From Mixophyes australis (taxonomy: Eukaryota > Chordata > Amphibia > Anura > Limnodynastidae), in NCBI GenBank assembly GCA_036250195.1, contig JAVHZZ010000003.1, positions 17,033,004 through 17,097,003 of the forward strand: a stretch of 64,000 bases of DNA, read 5' to 3'. Below, in pieces: positions 1 to 10,530 of this stretch. The translations under genes and the position numbers were made by a program. Numbering within the stretch: the first letter of the stretch is position 1; each line of letters begins with the position of its first letter. The notes beneath the pieces were generated by a model. It did not search any database, was not told the origin of the DNA, and saw only the letters and a program-made list of their open reading frames with translations.

Positions 1-93
1 CTGTTTAGAGACTAATGTTTTTCAATGGGATATGGTAGAAAAAGTCTCCTGTGAGTAGCAAAAAGTCTACAACCATGATAACTATACCTCAAC

Positions 94-255
94 CAGTGGC
101 AGAACTACCAGTGGTGCGGCCGCTGTGGTGCACCGGAGCCCATGTTGATAATGGAACCCACTGCATGGCATGACAGATGCAGATGATCAAGGGCCCCGGT
201 TTCCTCCTCCCTCACTCTCCGCACCGGGGTCCACAGCTCACTAGTTCCGCCTCTG
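94..255. mobile_element. 162-bp hAT-type MITE
   Basis: The element has terminal inverted repeats: it starts CAGTGGCAGAACTACC and its other end reads, on the reverse strand, CAGAGGCGGAACTAG. It is flanked by a perfect 8-bp direct repeat ACCTCAAC (86-93 and 256-263). An 8-bp target duplication and a CARNG-type terminus are the known signature of hAT transposons. There is no coding capacity, so it is non-autonomous. Confidence 0.85.
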
Positions 256-340
256 ACCTCAACTATATATCAAATATTTTCAGATCTGATAAGCTACTGA
301 AACATTTACACATACAGTTGTAGCCAGAGTTATCCCAAGT

Positions 341-694
341 GATATTCATCATCATCATCATCATCACCATCTATTTATATTGCGCCACTGATTCCGTAGC
401 GCTGTACAGAGAACTCATTAACATCAGTCCCTGCCCCGTTGGAGCTTACAGTCTAAATTCCCTAACATACACAAAGAGAGGGAGAGAGAGACTAGGGTCA
501 ATTTTTGATAGCAGCCAATTAACCTACTAGTGTGTTTTTGGAGTGTGGGAGGAAACCGGAGCACCCGGAGGAAACCCACGCAAACACGGGGAGAACATAC
601 AAACTCCACACAGTAAAGGCCATGATTGGGAATTGAACTCATGACCCCAGCGCTGTGAGGCAGAAGTGCTAACCACTTAGCCACCATGCTGCCC
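341..694 (-). repeat. tRNA-derived SINE with LINE-like tail
   Basis: Read on the minus strand, it begins GGGCAGCATGGTGGCTAAG (box-A-like), has a degenerate box B, and continues through the core with CGGGTGCTCCGGTTTCC. It ends in a tail containing a GTAAGCTCCAA block, a GCGCTGTACAGAG-like block and an (ATG)n tract. Five more copies lie in the window, on both strands. The tail resembles L2-type LINE 3' ends, so L2 mobilisation is likely. It resembles V-SINE/HE1-type families, but the exact family is not established here. Confidence 0.8.
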
Positions 695-1410
695 ATTCTT
701 CTGACTTCATCTGACCTAACCACTGATACCTTAAATCAGTGGGACTGTCCTTGTCAGGATACTTGAGCAATAAAACATCACTCTGCTTCAAAGAACTGCT
801 TGACAACTTCTTCAATATTGCTGTTTCCTGTTATCTACAGATTAGACCCTAAAATCTAATCCGTTCTCCGGCTGTTTCTGCGGTTTGGACCCAAGCGCTT
901 CCAGTACCATCGCCTGCCTGCTACCTGCAGCCCTGGTTAGTGTGATAGGCCAGGGGGGATCCATCCACAGCATCCCTGATCCATAGTAAGAGGTCAGGAG
1001 TACCAGTTGGGTACACCAGCAAGGAGACACGCTAGCAGCGTCAGTGACCCAGAAGGAACGTGGTTCTGAGTGCCATAGAAGGAGCTCAGTGGTGGAAGCA
1101 GCTTAAGCCCCTCCTACTGCGGCAAGAGGGCGCTTTTTGGATAGCAAAAGGGAACGGTGGCAAAGTAAGCCCAGCCGGTTCCTCGCAACAACAGACAGGG
1201 TGGCATAGGCGGTCCATCCTGTCACAGATATTTCATGCAAATCCACATAAGTAATATTTCTCTTTAATTGAAGAATTTAATGATTTGAAGCATTAGGCAT
1301 TTGACTTCATCAGTGACATAAAGCATACGATGAAGTAATTCTGAAATAAATGATTATATTATATTACATTATATTATATTATATTATATATTGTACTGAA
1401 ATAATATATA
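695..1410. other. intergenic, no gene recognised
   Basis: No convincing ORF or known repeat was found. Positions 840-1240 are GC-richer than the surroundings and could be a decayed repeat. Short ORFs here have no family resemblance I can see. Confidence 0.4.
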
Positions 1411-1763
1411 TTTTTTAATCTATGTCAGAGTGGCCTAAATTAGTCTGCCCATTACTCTGATTCCCAAAAGAAAAATAATTTGGTTTCTAAGTTTGATTAT
1501 GCAGGAATTTAGTGAAATATGTTACTATGTATTTGGAACATAAACATATCATTCTATAACCTTTTACCATACAGAACCATTTAATTTGTATTTTGACAGG
1601 CACACTTGAAAAAACAGAAAGGACAAAACTTCCTTGTGTTTGTTGAAAGGTCTTTATTCCTTGAAAAGAAAAGAAACTCACTGAAACTTGATATAAAAAC
1701 CAGAAAACAAAACCATAATCTGTGAAAATTATGTAATCTGTATTTGTGAAAATTATATATATA
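1411..1763. other. TAS2R unit 1 proximal flank with empty Harbinger site
   Basis: This flank is similar to 22270-22386 joined to 39628-39780, the flank of TAS2R copy 3. Here the sequence runs through without interruption. The AAA at 1542-1544 matches the point where the 17-kb Harbinger/gypsy block sits in unit 3, so this is the unoccupied paralogous site. Confidence 0.75.
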
Positions 1764-1828
1764 GACTTTGGTTTCTACTTAAAGGAGATCAGAGTTCAAT
1801 AAATTCTTTATTGTTCACTCTATTTGTG

Positions 1829-1887
<59 letters not shown>

Positions 1888-1959
1888 TATGTTTCACAAA
1901 TAGAGTGAACAATAAGGAAATTGTTGAACTATGATCTCCTTTAAGTAGAAACCAAAGTC
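1764..1959. repeat. 65-bp inverted repeat around a (TA)n tract
   Basis: The left arm 1764-1828 (starting GACTTTGGTTTCTACTT) is mirrored by 1895-1959 with few mismatches. A (TA)n tract lies between them. The other three TAS2R loci have only the right-arm sequence beside their (TA)n tracts, so the left arm is specific to this unit. A hairpin or cruciform is possible. Confidence 0.8.
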
Positions 1960-2156
1960 CGACAACTAAAACACATTTATTCCTTCCTTGTGTTTGTTTA
2001 TGTATAAAACCCTGATCTGTTTTCAGCAGAAAACAACTTCAAACAAATGAAACACATTAATTTCAGTCACACTATAGCTGCTATTAAGCGCTATTATAGC
2101 CTAGTTTCCTAATATAATTTCTGTGTAGCTTATGGGCAACAAACGGCTTCATATTA

Positions 2157-3083
2157 TTATTGCTTATTTGAATGACTTGCTCCTGCACAGCGGAAAGCAT
2201 CAAGAACTGAGCGTTTCAGTCTTACATTGCTGGTTATTAATATAACAGAGTGCAGGCTCGGGTAGGCAGATGCACAAGTACTGTATAATAATGGATATAA
2301 TAAATCTCCTGTGTCGCTAAAAACCAACAAGTTTGCAGTTATAAAATATAGAGCATAAAGGACCAGAAATGAGATCAGATTTCTAATTGCACCAATATGA
2401 GCGTCAAGTTGGATATAAGTGAATCCTGAATATTTGGGGCTCATATTCCTGGTGTGTTTCAGGAGTGATAGAATCAGAAGACCAATGGTTGCACAAAATA
2501 TTAGGAATGGTAAGAAGGTTCCTGTGAAAAAGATGATGAACATGTTCATAATATTTACTTCAATAGTTACATTTCCTGTATTAGAGCTGTTAATGTCATG
2601 GGTAGAATTCATGTAGTGTACTGAGTACACGCACCATTTCATTGGTAGACTGGAGAGAAAAGACACCACCATTGATTTAAGAAGCAGCCACGGCACCAAC
2701 CTGGAGATGTTCATCTTAAGTCTCAGGAATAATCTGTTGCTGAAGTTTGTGATCTTTACGCAGTAGAATACACAGAGCACGGTGCCCCACCACAGGCTGC
2801 AGAATGCCACAAATATAGTTGCAGTGACATAATATTCAAGGGTATTTATACTTCGAAAGATTGAATGAGGAGCAATAATATCAGCAATATCTGTAAGAAT
2901 AGCAATTAGAAGAAGGATCCTCACCATTCCCAGGCTGGTCATGATAATGTCAACGGCTTGAAGAGTTTGACCCTTCAACCACCAAATGAAGATTCTTATC
3001 ACAATAAATGCATTAAAAAGAAATCCGACAAATATCAGAGAACAACAAATACTTAATAACAAAAAAAAAGTTGTAACATTCAT
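2157..3083 (-). CDS. bitter taste receptor, TAS2R family (copy 1), intact
   Basis: This is a class T (TAS2R) G-protein-coupled receptor: an intronless plasma-membrane receptor that senses bitter compounds and signals through gustducin-type G proteins. The 308-residue length is typical. Visible hallmarks are N24 in a GFLFNAF stretch of TM1, the TM2 pattern ending LGMVRILLL (51-59), the family signature at the end of TM3 (LCVFYCVKITNFSNRLFLRLK, about 103-123), and NxS/T glycosylation sites in extracellular loop 2 (N159, N165, N171). HTRNM (210-214) precedes TM6, and YPSLHSVILI (274-283) with N286 marks TM7. The start chosen is the Met at 3083, which gives the usual short N-terminus. The frame is open for 62 more codons upstream (separate entry). 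Ligand and expression are unknown. A precise TAS2R number cannot be assigned. Confidence 0.93.
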   Translation of the reverse strand: MNVTTFFLLLSICCSLIFVGFLFNAFIVIRIFIWWLKGQTLQAVDIIMTSLGMVRILLLIAILTDIADIIAPHSIFRSINTLEYYVTATIFVAFCSLWWGTVLCVFYCVKITNFSNRLFLRLKMNISRLVPWLLLKSMVVSFLSSLPMKWCVYSVHYMNSTHDINSSNTGNVTIEVNIMNMFIIFFTGTFLPFLIFCATIGLLILSLLKHTRNMSPKYSGFTYIQLDAHIGAIRNLISFLVLYALYFITANLLVFSDTGDLLYPLLYSTCASAYPSLHSVILITSNVRLKRSVLDAFRCAGASHSNKQ

Positions 3084-3269
3084 ATTTTCTTCAGAGGATG
3101 ATGTTCGTGTGTCAGAGTATCTGATTTCTTTATAACCATCCAGAACTGTGTGTCTTATTGTGGACAAGGCTGTCTGTGTTGTGACATGAACTGAGACTGT
3201 GTTATTATTAAATATAGGAATGTACTTTCCATGACATTTGGTTATAAGTTGCTGAGCTATTGCCATCAT
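3084..3269 (-). other. in-frame 62-codon extension upstream of TAS2R copy 1 start
   Basis: The reading frame stays open from a Met pair at 3269 to the receptor Met at 3083. The extension is hydrophilic and lacks a membrane segment. The same stretch is present before copies 3 and 4. In copy 2 it is out of frame with the receptor. Known TAS2R proteins have very short N-termini, so this is probably 5' UTR or a uORF, but an extended protein cannot be excluded. Confidence 0.5.
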
Positions 3270-3890
3270 TACATTTGAATGCAGAGAGTAATTTATTTAC
3301 TTTAAAGCAATATCAGGTTTGAATGAAATTCAGCTCAATGTGCATATAGCAGCAAACCCGGATATTTCTGAGGGCAAGGGTGTAGTATGGGCATAGTGGG
3401 TGGAGCAGGTTATTGGCAGCAGGGGTAGGCAGCACAGAAATAATGTGCTTGCATCATTTGCATGCTTTTGGCGAGAGTGGGACCACCCCCATTCCTGGGG
3501 ACAAGCAGCATATGGCCACTGTTTACCCTGAGGGCGGAAACTCTTCCTGTGCATAGTGCATAGGATGCCCCTTGACCTCTGCTCCTCCTCCACCAGGTGC
3601 TTGGAACCTGAGAACCTCTGAACCTTCTCCTGCTTGCCTCATTGTTAGGCTGCCTGCAATCCTCCCTCCCAAGCCCACATGTTTTACTTTTTTATTCACT
3701 TTAGTGAAAATAACAGCCCATATCTGGCAAGCTGAGTTACAGACCTGTCTGGCAACATGGTAAATTAACTGTTATCACTTCGGGCCAGTATCTCTAGGGC
3801 AGAAGAGTATGACTGATCTGCCCCAGCAAATATTTGGTGATAATTTTTTCGTACATATCTTGCATATCACCGTGAAGGAGCTGTAAGACT
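3270..3890. repeat. TAS2R unit 1 distal flank
   Basis: This region is alignable with 15089-15480 and 16310-16520 beside TAS2R copy 2. The stretch 3690-3885 is also repeated within the same unit at 8045-8265. No ORF in it resembles a protein. Confidence 0.6.
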
Positions 3891-3900
3891 ATATATATAT

Positions 3901-5460
3901 TAGAAATGCTTGGTTCGGGTGGTGTAGAGCCCATGTGAACTTCGCTGATCCAAGTACAAAGCCTAGCTCACTCTGTACTTTCGCGCTCCCTTGGAAGTGA
4001 AAATGTGGCAAAAAGTCATTGTTGCATCATTGGATTTTGCGAGTTTTGGATTCTATAAGTACCACCCTGCATGGCGATCCAGCGGCATTACACAGAGAGA
4101 CACAGAAGGGGTAGCATGGTTCTTGCCAGTCTTTAGTGCAGTTGGGCAGCGTCATATCTAAAACAGAAAGGGAGGGGTGGCAGTTTTCTTAAAAGTTTTC
4201 AGTGACGTTCTACAGTGTTATAGCTCACACAGAAACAGTAGAGGTCCTAGTGTTGTTGCCAATCTACAGTCTACGCGTCATTGGTCAATTGCTAATTGTC
4301 ATTGCAGAAATAGAAATAATAGGGCTGTCAGTGTTCTTCAAAATCTGCAGTCACATTATACTGTGCTATTATAGCTCACACAGAAACAGGTGAGGTCCCA
4401 GTGTTGTTGCCAGCCAATGTACCATCACTCCTTGCTCATTGTCAATGCTGAAATAGAAATAATAGGGCTGTCAGTGTTCTTCAAAATCTGCAGGCGCATT
4501 GTACAGTGTTATTATTAGAGATGCTCAGGCTCTGTTCCCTGAGAACCGAGCACACCCGAACTTAGCAGATCTGAGTACTGAGCCGAGCCAGCTTGTTACT
4601 TTCCCGTGCTTTGGGAATTGAAAATGAGTCAAAACGTCATCGTTATGTCGTCAGATGTCGGATCTCGCGGGTTTTGGATCTATAAGTACCACCCTCCTTG
4701 GCGATCTAGCGCCATTTCACAGAGGGACACAGAAGGGCTAGCACAGTCTGTAGAGCAGTTGGGCAGCGTCATGGGTAAAATAGAAAGAGGAAGGAGTAGC
4801 AGTGTTCTTCAGAGTCTACAGTGACATTCAGGAGAGCTCCAGTGCCCCATTGCTAATTGTCATTGCTGAAATACAAATAATAGGTCTGGCAGGCTTGGTG
4901 TAAATCTGCAGTCATATTGTACTGTGTTATATAGCTAACACACAAAGATGAGAGCTCCATTGCTAATTGTCATTGCTAAGATCCAAATACTATGCCTGAC
5001 AGACTTGGTGTAAATCTGCAGTCACATTGTATGGTGTTATATAGGTTACACACAAAGAGGAGAGCTTCATTGCTAATTGTCATTGCTGAAATACAAATAC
5101 TAGGGCTGGCAGGTTTGGTCTTCTGAATTTGCAGTCAAATTGTACAGTGTTATATAGGTTACACACAAAGAGGAGAGCTCCATTGCTAATTGTCATTGCT
5201 GAAATAGAAATAATAGGGCTGGCAGGCTTGGTCTAAATCTGCAGCTACATTTTACTGTACCATAGCTCACTCAATAACAGGAGAGGTGGCAGGGTTCAGT
5301 GCTGAAACAGAAATTTTAATAATAGGGCTGTCAGTGTTCTTAAACATCTCCAGTGACATTCTATTGTGCCATAGCTCATACAGAAACAGGAGTGGTGGCA
5401 TTGTTCTTGTCACTCTCCAGTCTTAGTAATGATAATACTTATCCCTCTACCCACTGTGCT
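3901..5460. mobile_element. hAT 5'-end fragments with subterminal tandem repeats
   Basis: Two partial 5' ends occur, at 3901 (TAGAAATGCTTGGTTCGGG) and 4518 (TAGAGATGCTCAGGCTC). Both are followed by the same GGCGATC...AGGGACACAGAAGG block. A degenerate tandem array follows, with units marked by CATTGCTAATTGTCATTGC at 4849, 4958, 5068 and 5181 (period about 110 bp). TAGAG termini fit the hAT consensus, and hAT transposase coding sequence follows. A local duplication of the 5' end is likely. Confidence 0.65.
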
Positions 5461-5528
5461 AAAGCCTATGTTTAAGTGCAAAGTGGTTTTAAGTCAGGGA
5501 AACAAAAATGTAAATAAAAAACTTGTAC

Positions 5529-6087
5529 CTTTTTAAAGAAAAAGAGGTGGTAACAAGGTGGAATTCCACACTCTATATGCTTGTGAGGATGGAGGAACAG
5601 AAAAAACCTATCCACGCTTACTCCACAAGCCATGACATTAAGAAAGGAGGGGAGAATGCTTTCTGTGTTGTTCAAGGTGCTGAAATGATTCAAAGTAGTC
5701 ACATGTGAACTGAGTTCAGACACTGATAGCTTGAGTAAAGTGATTCCCTTAATTAGACTTTTGGAAAAGCAGCTTGAAAATTTGAAGGAGAAGATGAAAC
5801 AAAGAAATTACGCTAAATATGTCGGACTTGTAGGTGAAGTACTTTAATCGCTAAGCCAGGAACGAAGAGTTATGAAATTCTGGAAATCGTATCCCTACAT
5901 TTTGGAGACTATGCTTGATCCTAGGTTTAAGAGCTATGTCATCTGTCAGCTGAAGTGGTACCTGACACGACGGCGTCCCCTCCTTCATTTTCTCAGGCTA
6001 CTGCTGCTAGGAAAAAAACTAAGCTTTTCTCAGAGATCCAATAATCATGCAGATGATTCATCAGAACATTTTGACATTTGGGGGTAA
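5529..6087 (+). pseudogene. hAT transposase remnant
   Basis: This is part of the catalytic region of a hAT transposase, a DNA-cutting RNase-H-fold enzyme. One frame has the hallmark TRWNSTLYML followed by EEQKKPI (5550-5615). After a stop, another frame carries LSSDTDSLSKVIPLIRLLEK (from about 5712), with an in-frame TAA near 5848. ETMLDPRFK then matches the conserved LDPRFK block (5901-5930). Frame changes and stops make it non-functional. The BED zinc finger and the C-terminal dimerisation domain are not seen. It continues from the 5' end at 3901-5460 and is cut off by the next repeat. Confidence 0.8.
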
Positions 6088-7345
6088 ATGTATCAAGGTG
6101 CGATTTTTTCAGTGTGTTAAAATCGCGGGAAAAACGTGATAACCCGCGATTATAGTCAAAAATTTCTCAAATGTATCCAGCTGCAATTTTTACCCTGATC
6201 TTCTAAATCTCTGGTCCTCTCTGGTGCTTTCCTGTGATGTAAACACTCCCGTGTTAGCTAACTCTCCTGTGTTGTAGCAGCGAGTTCCATAAACACATCA
6301 TTGTTACACTGCCCTGTCATACAGCTGTCGGAGCTCCAACAGCTGTCAAAACAGTAAAAAATAGATAAAAGTTTTTTTAAAAAAAGCATGGGGTCCCCCC
6401 TCTAGTCAGTCTTGACAAGAGTGCTGCCAGACTACTGCTGGTTCCGTGAAAATCGTGGAAAAAAATTGCGTGGGGTCCCCCCTATTTTCACGGAACCAGC
6501 ACTAGGCAAACCACCCAGGGTTGGTGGCACTATAGCAGGGGGACATGCGGCAGGGGTCCCCCTGCCATAATGACTAACCAACCCCAGGCTGTTCAGCGTT
6601 GGGCTGGATTCCCTAGGGGGAGGGGTCCGCTGAAAAAACCGAGCGCCACCTGGGCGGTGGGTGTAGGGTAATAACGGCGAATAATGTTGAAAATAACAAA
6701 CAAACGCCATTTTGTTTTGTGGAACTACCAGTCCCAGCCAGTCCGGGTAAATAGTAAATAAATAGTGTGGGCATGCTGATACTTGTATTACTACAAGCAC
6801 CAGCATACCCAAGGCAGCCAGGGCATGTTGGCACTTGGAGAACCACAAGTGCCAACATGCCCTGACACCCACGACTGGCTGGGACCTGTAGTTCCACAAA
6901 ATAAAATGTTTACAAAATCACAACTCCTTCATTACAACCATTACCATTATTTAATAATAATAAACAAACAAAAAAGAGAGTAAACACCCTCATTTACACC
7001 ACATATTTTTATTAAAAATAATAAATCCCCAATATACTCACCAATGAAGTTTTCTTCTATTGTCAGCAGCTTTCAATCCAAAAATGACTGTCAACAAAGT
7101 CCAAAATAAATTTGTATTTAAAGTCCATGCTTGACCATGTCCAAAATAAATTAGTAATTCCAAAAGTCCTGCTTGTAATGGTTTCTGTTCTTCTGGCATG
7201 GGGGTCCCCATTGTTGCTTGCAGTCTTCTGTTCTTCAGTCAGGGGGGAGCCATATTTGTAACATCCCAGAAACTTCTTGCTTGATTGTAGGAAAATAAAA
7301 AAAGCTCTGCGCCCCCTAGAGAACCGCGACCTGCAGTTGAGAGCA
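6080..7345. mobile_element. hairpin-rich DNA element, copy 1
   Basis: The element starts GGGGGTAAATGTATCAAGG and shares most of its length with 18030-19440. A central segment (about 6712-6903) folds into an outer stem (TTTTGTGGAACTACCAG against CTGTAGTTCCACAAAA) holding two inner hairpins. Long minus-strand ORFs here arise from the hairpins and have no protein family. No matching opposite terminus was found, so the class is uncertain. Confidence 0.55.
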
Positions 7346-7477
7346 GCTAAGACCATATTCTCTTTCGGGAATCCCTGGTGAATACCTCTCCTCCATTAGA
7401 CTCTGCACCTCTCTGGGGGTAAGCTGTCACTCTAGCAGAGATCAAGAACATTCCCATTATCTGGCTTTCATGACAAG

Positions 7478-9000
7478 ATGCCTGTCCTTTCATTCTCCCC
7501 AATTTGTGTGTCTCCCTTTCCAACTCATCATATTCTCCCCCACCTTGTGCTAACATTTGTTTCCACCACCCACTTTTATCCTATGCCCCTCAGAGCCCTT
7601 TTCTCTTGCCCTTCACCTTCCCCTGCCACCCCCATTCCTCTACCTCTGCCCTTATCATCTGCCTCCTATTTTGCTGAAGTCAATTGGGTCCTGCTGGCAG
7701 CTGATTAAAAGCGGTGTGTATCAATAACATGATTAGAAGTGGTGTGTACGAACCGGAGGATGGCAGGTGAACACAATTTTCAGATTTTAACAATATTTAC
7801 CCTATCACCAGCGCTAGCCATGGCAGCAGTAAGATTCACTGGATTTTGTCATAGAAAGCTTGCCATGCAAATTGCAAAAGTATAATGTCAGTACTTGTAC
7901 CCATGCAATACCAACTCTGTTAACAGAGAACATACTTAAATCATTTACCCATTTTAAAAATGCTTTAATCCTTGAATACATAAAGGTTTTAAAATATTTT
8001 TTTCATTTATTTAAAATACATTGCATATTTTTAAAACTTTTTTACATTTTTCTACTCACTTTAGTAGAAATAAACGCCCAAATCTGGCAAGCTGAATTAA
8101 AGACTAGCTTGGCAATGTGGTAACATATCTGCTATCACTTTGGGGCACTATCTCTTGGGCAGAAGAGAATCACTGAACTGCCCCAGAAATGTTTTTGTGA
8201 TAAATTGTGGCAATAAGGGATTTTTTTTACATATCTTACATATCACCACGAAGGAGCTGTTCATGGTAAATAAGTCCCTATATCTTTGAACTGAATCTCT
8301 TGCTTCTAACAGAAATGATGTTAATCAAGATACTTGCACATTTTGAAAATGCTAGTTTAGATCAGCAGTATTAATATGAATCAATAAATCATTTCTAAAT
8401 GTAGTCTGTGTCTTTTTTAGTATAGTCAGAGACCTTAAAATATCAGACTTTATATAGCATATTTACTTCATATAGTAATAGAAGCACCCACTGGGGGGAT
8501 TACTTTACTTTTATAAGTTCCTCTGGCTCTTCAGTGTTGTAGAACTACAAAACACAGCATGTCTTGCCAGAGGGCAGCCCGAATTTTATAGTTCCACAGT
8601 AGCTGGTGAGTCATAGGTTACACTATTTACAGCCAACCTCATAATACACACACACTGTTTCATTTGCATCTGCAAATGCATTCCCCCATGTGGCTCTTAA
8701 TTCTTCGGTCCAACATTGTCCCTACTGTTTATTTTTTATTCCAATATGAACCCACCTGCTGATCCTGCCCCCCCCCACCCCCCTTTTGTACTAAAGAAGA
8801 CAGGGTGTCGAAGCATGAACTTGCTCCATGTGCCATGATACATCTCTGTGTGGTGTGTGCGTAGTGATACATTGCCATATTTTAGGCAAAATTGTATCAA
8901 TTACATAATTTGCAAAATGATTAATTCCCTTGTTTGTTGTAAAATAAATTTCAGTGTGGATAGAGTTTTCATGATGGAAGAAATGGAAATATTTTCAGAT
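7478..9000. repeat. TAS2R unit 1 outer flank
   Basis: This is collinear and similar to 15765-17265 in unit 2. Shared landmarks include the GGATGGCAGGT block (7757 and 16020), the ACTTTAGT block (8058 and 16320), CTTCAGTGTTGTAGA (8531 and 16809) and GTGGATAGAGTTTTCATGA (8955 and 17217). It is non-coding, so only descent from a common duplication unit explains the match. Confidence 0.7.
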
Positions 9001-10530
9001 TTATACATTTAATTGTTTTTTTGTTTCTGCCGTGGCGCAACCTGTGGTGGGGATAAAATGGGGGGTGGGAGAAGGGTGGGAAAATAACAGTGCATCTGAT
9101 GAAGACGATATACTATGGTGCTATGATGTTTAGCAGTTGATTATAGCTTTTTTGCAGTATTTTTCGTTATAGCTCTTTTGCTTTTTGTTTATAGCTCTAA
9201 TGCAGTGTATATTATACACGGTGGTGGTCCCGTTATTAGCTACTGTTAGTAGTTTTTAGCTCGGGGGGTTATGTGGGGTGGAGTATGTTTATAGCATGAT
9301 GTTTATAGCCCCAAAAATTTATAGCTTGTGGTATTTAAGGCGATGTTTATGACTCTATATTCCAAGCAAGTTGTTTATAGCTCGTGGTTTGTTAATAGTG
9401 GGTGGTATTTGTGTTATGGGTTCCCTTATGGTATATCTTGTGGTATTAAAGACAGTGTTTATGGCTCTGTTTTCCAAGCAAGTTGTTTATAGCTTGTGGT
9501 TTTTATGTGTAGACAGTGGATGGTATCTATGTTATGGGTTCTCTTTTGGTGGATGTCTGTATGAGATGGGGGTGTGGTGGAGGTTACCTATTAGACTATG
9601 TGTGGTGGATTCTGGAGTATATAATTGCTGTGATACGGAGTCAGTATAAGTAATTATGTGTTAAGACTAGTATTGGGTGTGTAGTACAAGGTGCACTGTT
9701 TATATTAGGCTCCGGTGCTCTTATAAGAGCAGTTTGTTTATATAATGTGACCTTCTTATCCGGATGGTCTGAGTGGCTAGTCCGGTGGTGGGTGGTGAGA
9801 TGTCAATCGCCGAGATGTTCTAGTAGCTTGGGCCAAGCGGATTCTTGTAGCTGTGGCCAAGCGGCTACAAGAATCCACGTGGCCCAAGCTACTAGAACGT
9901 TTCGGGCTATAAACAACTTGCTTGGAATACAGAGCCATAAACACTGCCTTTAAGACCACAAGATATACCATAAGGGAACCCATAACACAAATACCACCCA
10001 CTATTAATAAACCACGACCTATAAACAACTTGCTTGGAATACAGAGCCATAAACACCACATTAAATACCACGAGCTATACATTTTTGGGGCTATAAACAT
10101 CAAGCTATAAACATACTCCACCCCACATCACCCCCAGGGCTAAAATCGACTAACTGTAGCTAATAACGGGACCACCACCGTGTATAATATACACTGCATT
10201 TGAGCTATAAACAAAAAGCAAAAGAGCTATAACGAAAAATACTGCAAAAAGGCTATAATCAACTGCTAAACATCATAGCACCATAGTATATTGTCTGCAT
10301 CAGCTGCACTGTTATTTTCACACTCTTCTCCCACCCCCCTTTTTATCCCCACCACAGGTTGCGCCACGGCAGAAACAAAGAAACAACCAACAACAAGCGT
10401 GGGAAATGGAACACCCGGATCATCCATAACGGCTGCAACAACCTTCAAAACACACAAGTCAAGTGTAGACGTCCAAGGTAAACCCCCTAGAAAGGGTTTA
10501 CACAACCCACTTCTAATTATACATTTAATT
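9001..10530. mobile_element. foldback element with 477-bp inverted arms
   Basis: The arm 9021-9497 is mirrored by 9904-10380 with few differences. Each arm holds an internal duplication of about 111 bp (the CCAAGCAAGTTGTTTATAG motif occurs twice). The loop contains a further strong hairpin at 9817-9898. A 14-bp direct repeat TTATACATTTAATT lies at 9001-9014 and 10517-10530 and may be a target duplication. If so, about 136 bp on the right lies outside the mirrored arms. No transposase ORF is visible. The junction is at a point where unit 2 continues uninterrupted (17266). Confidence 0.75.

Noticed and set aside
6432..6899. 155-aa minus-strand ORF
   Set aside because: It lies in a hairpin-rich element, has no domain, and similar ORFs at 18593-19113 shift frame between copies.
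9371..10121. ORFs of 92 and 114 aa in the foldback element
   Set aside because: They are mirror-image products of the inverted arms with no family resemblance.
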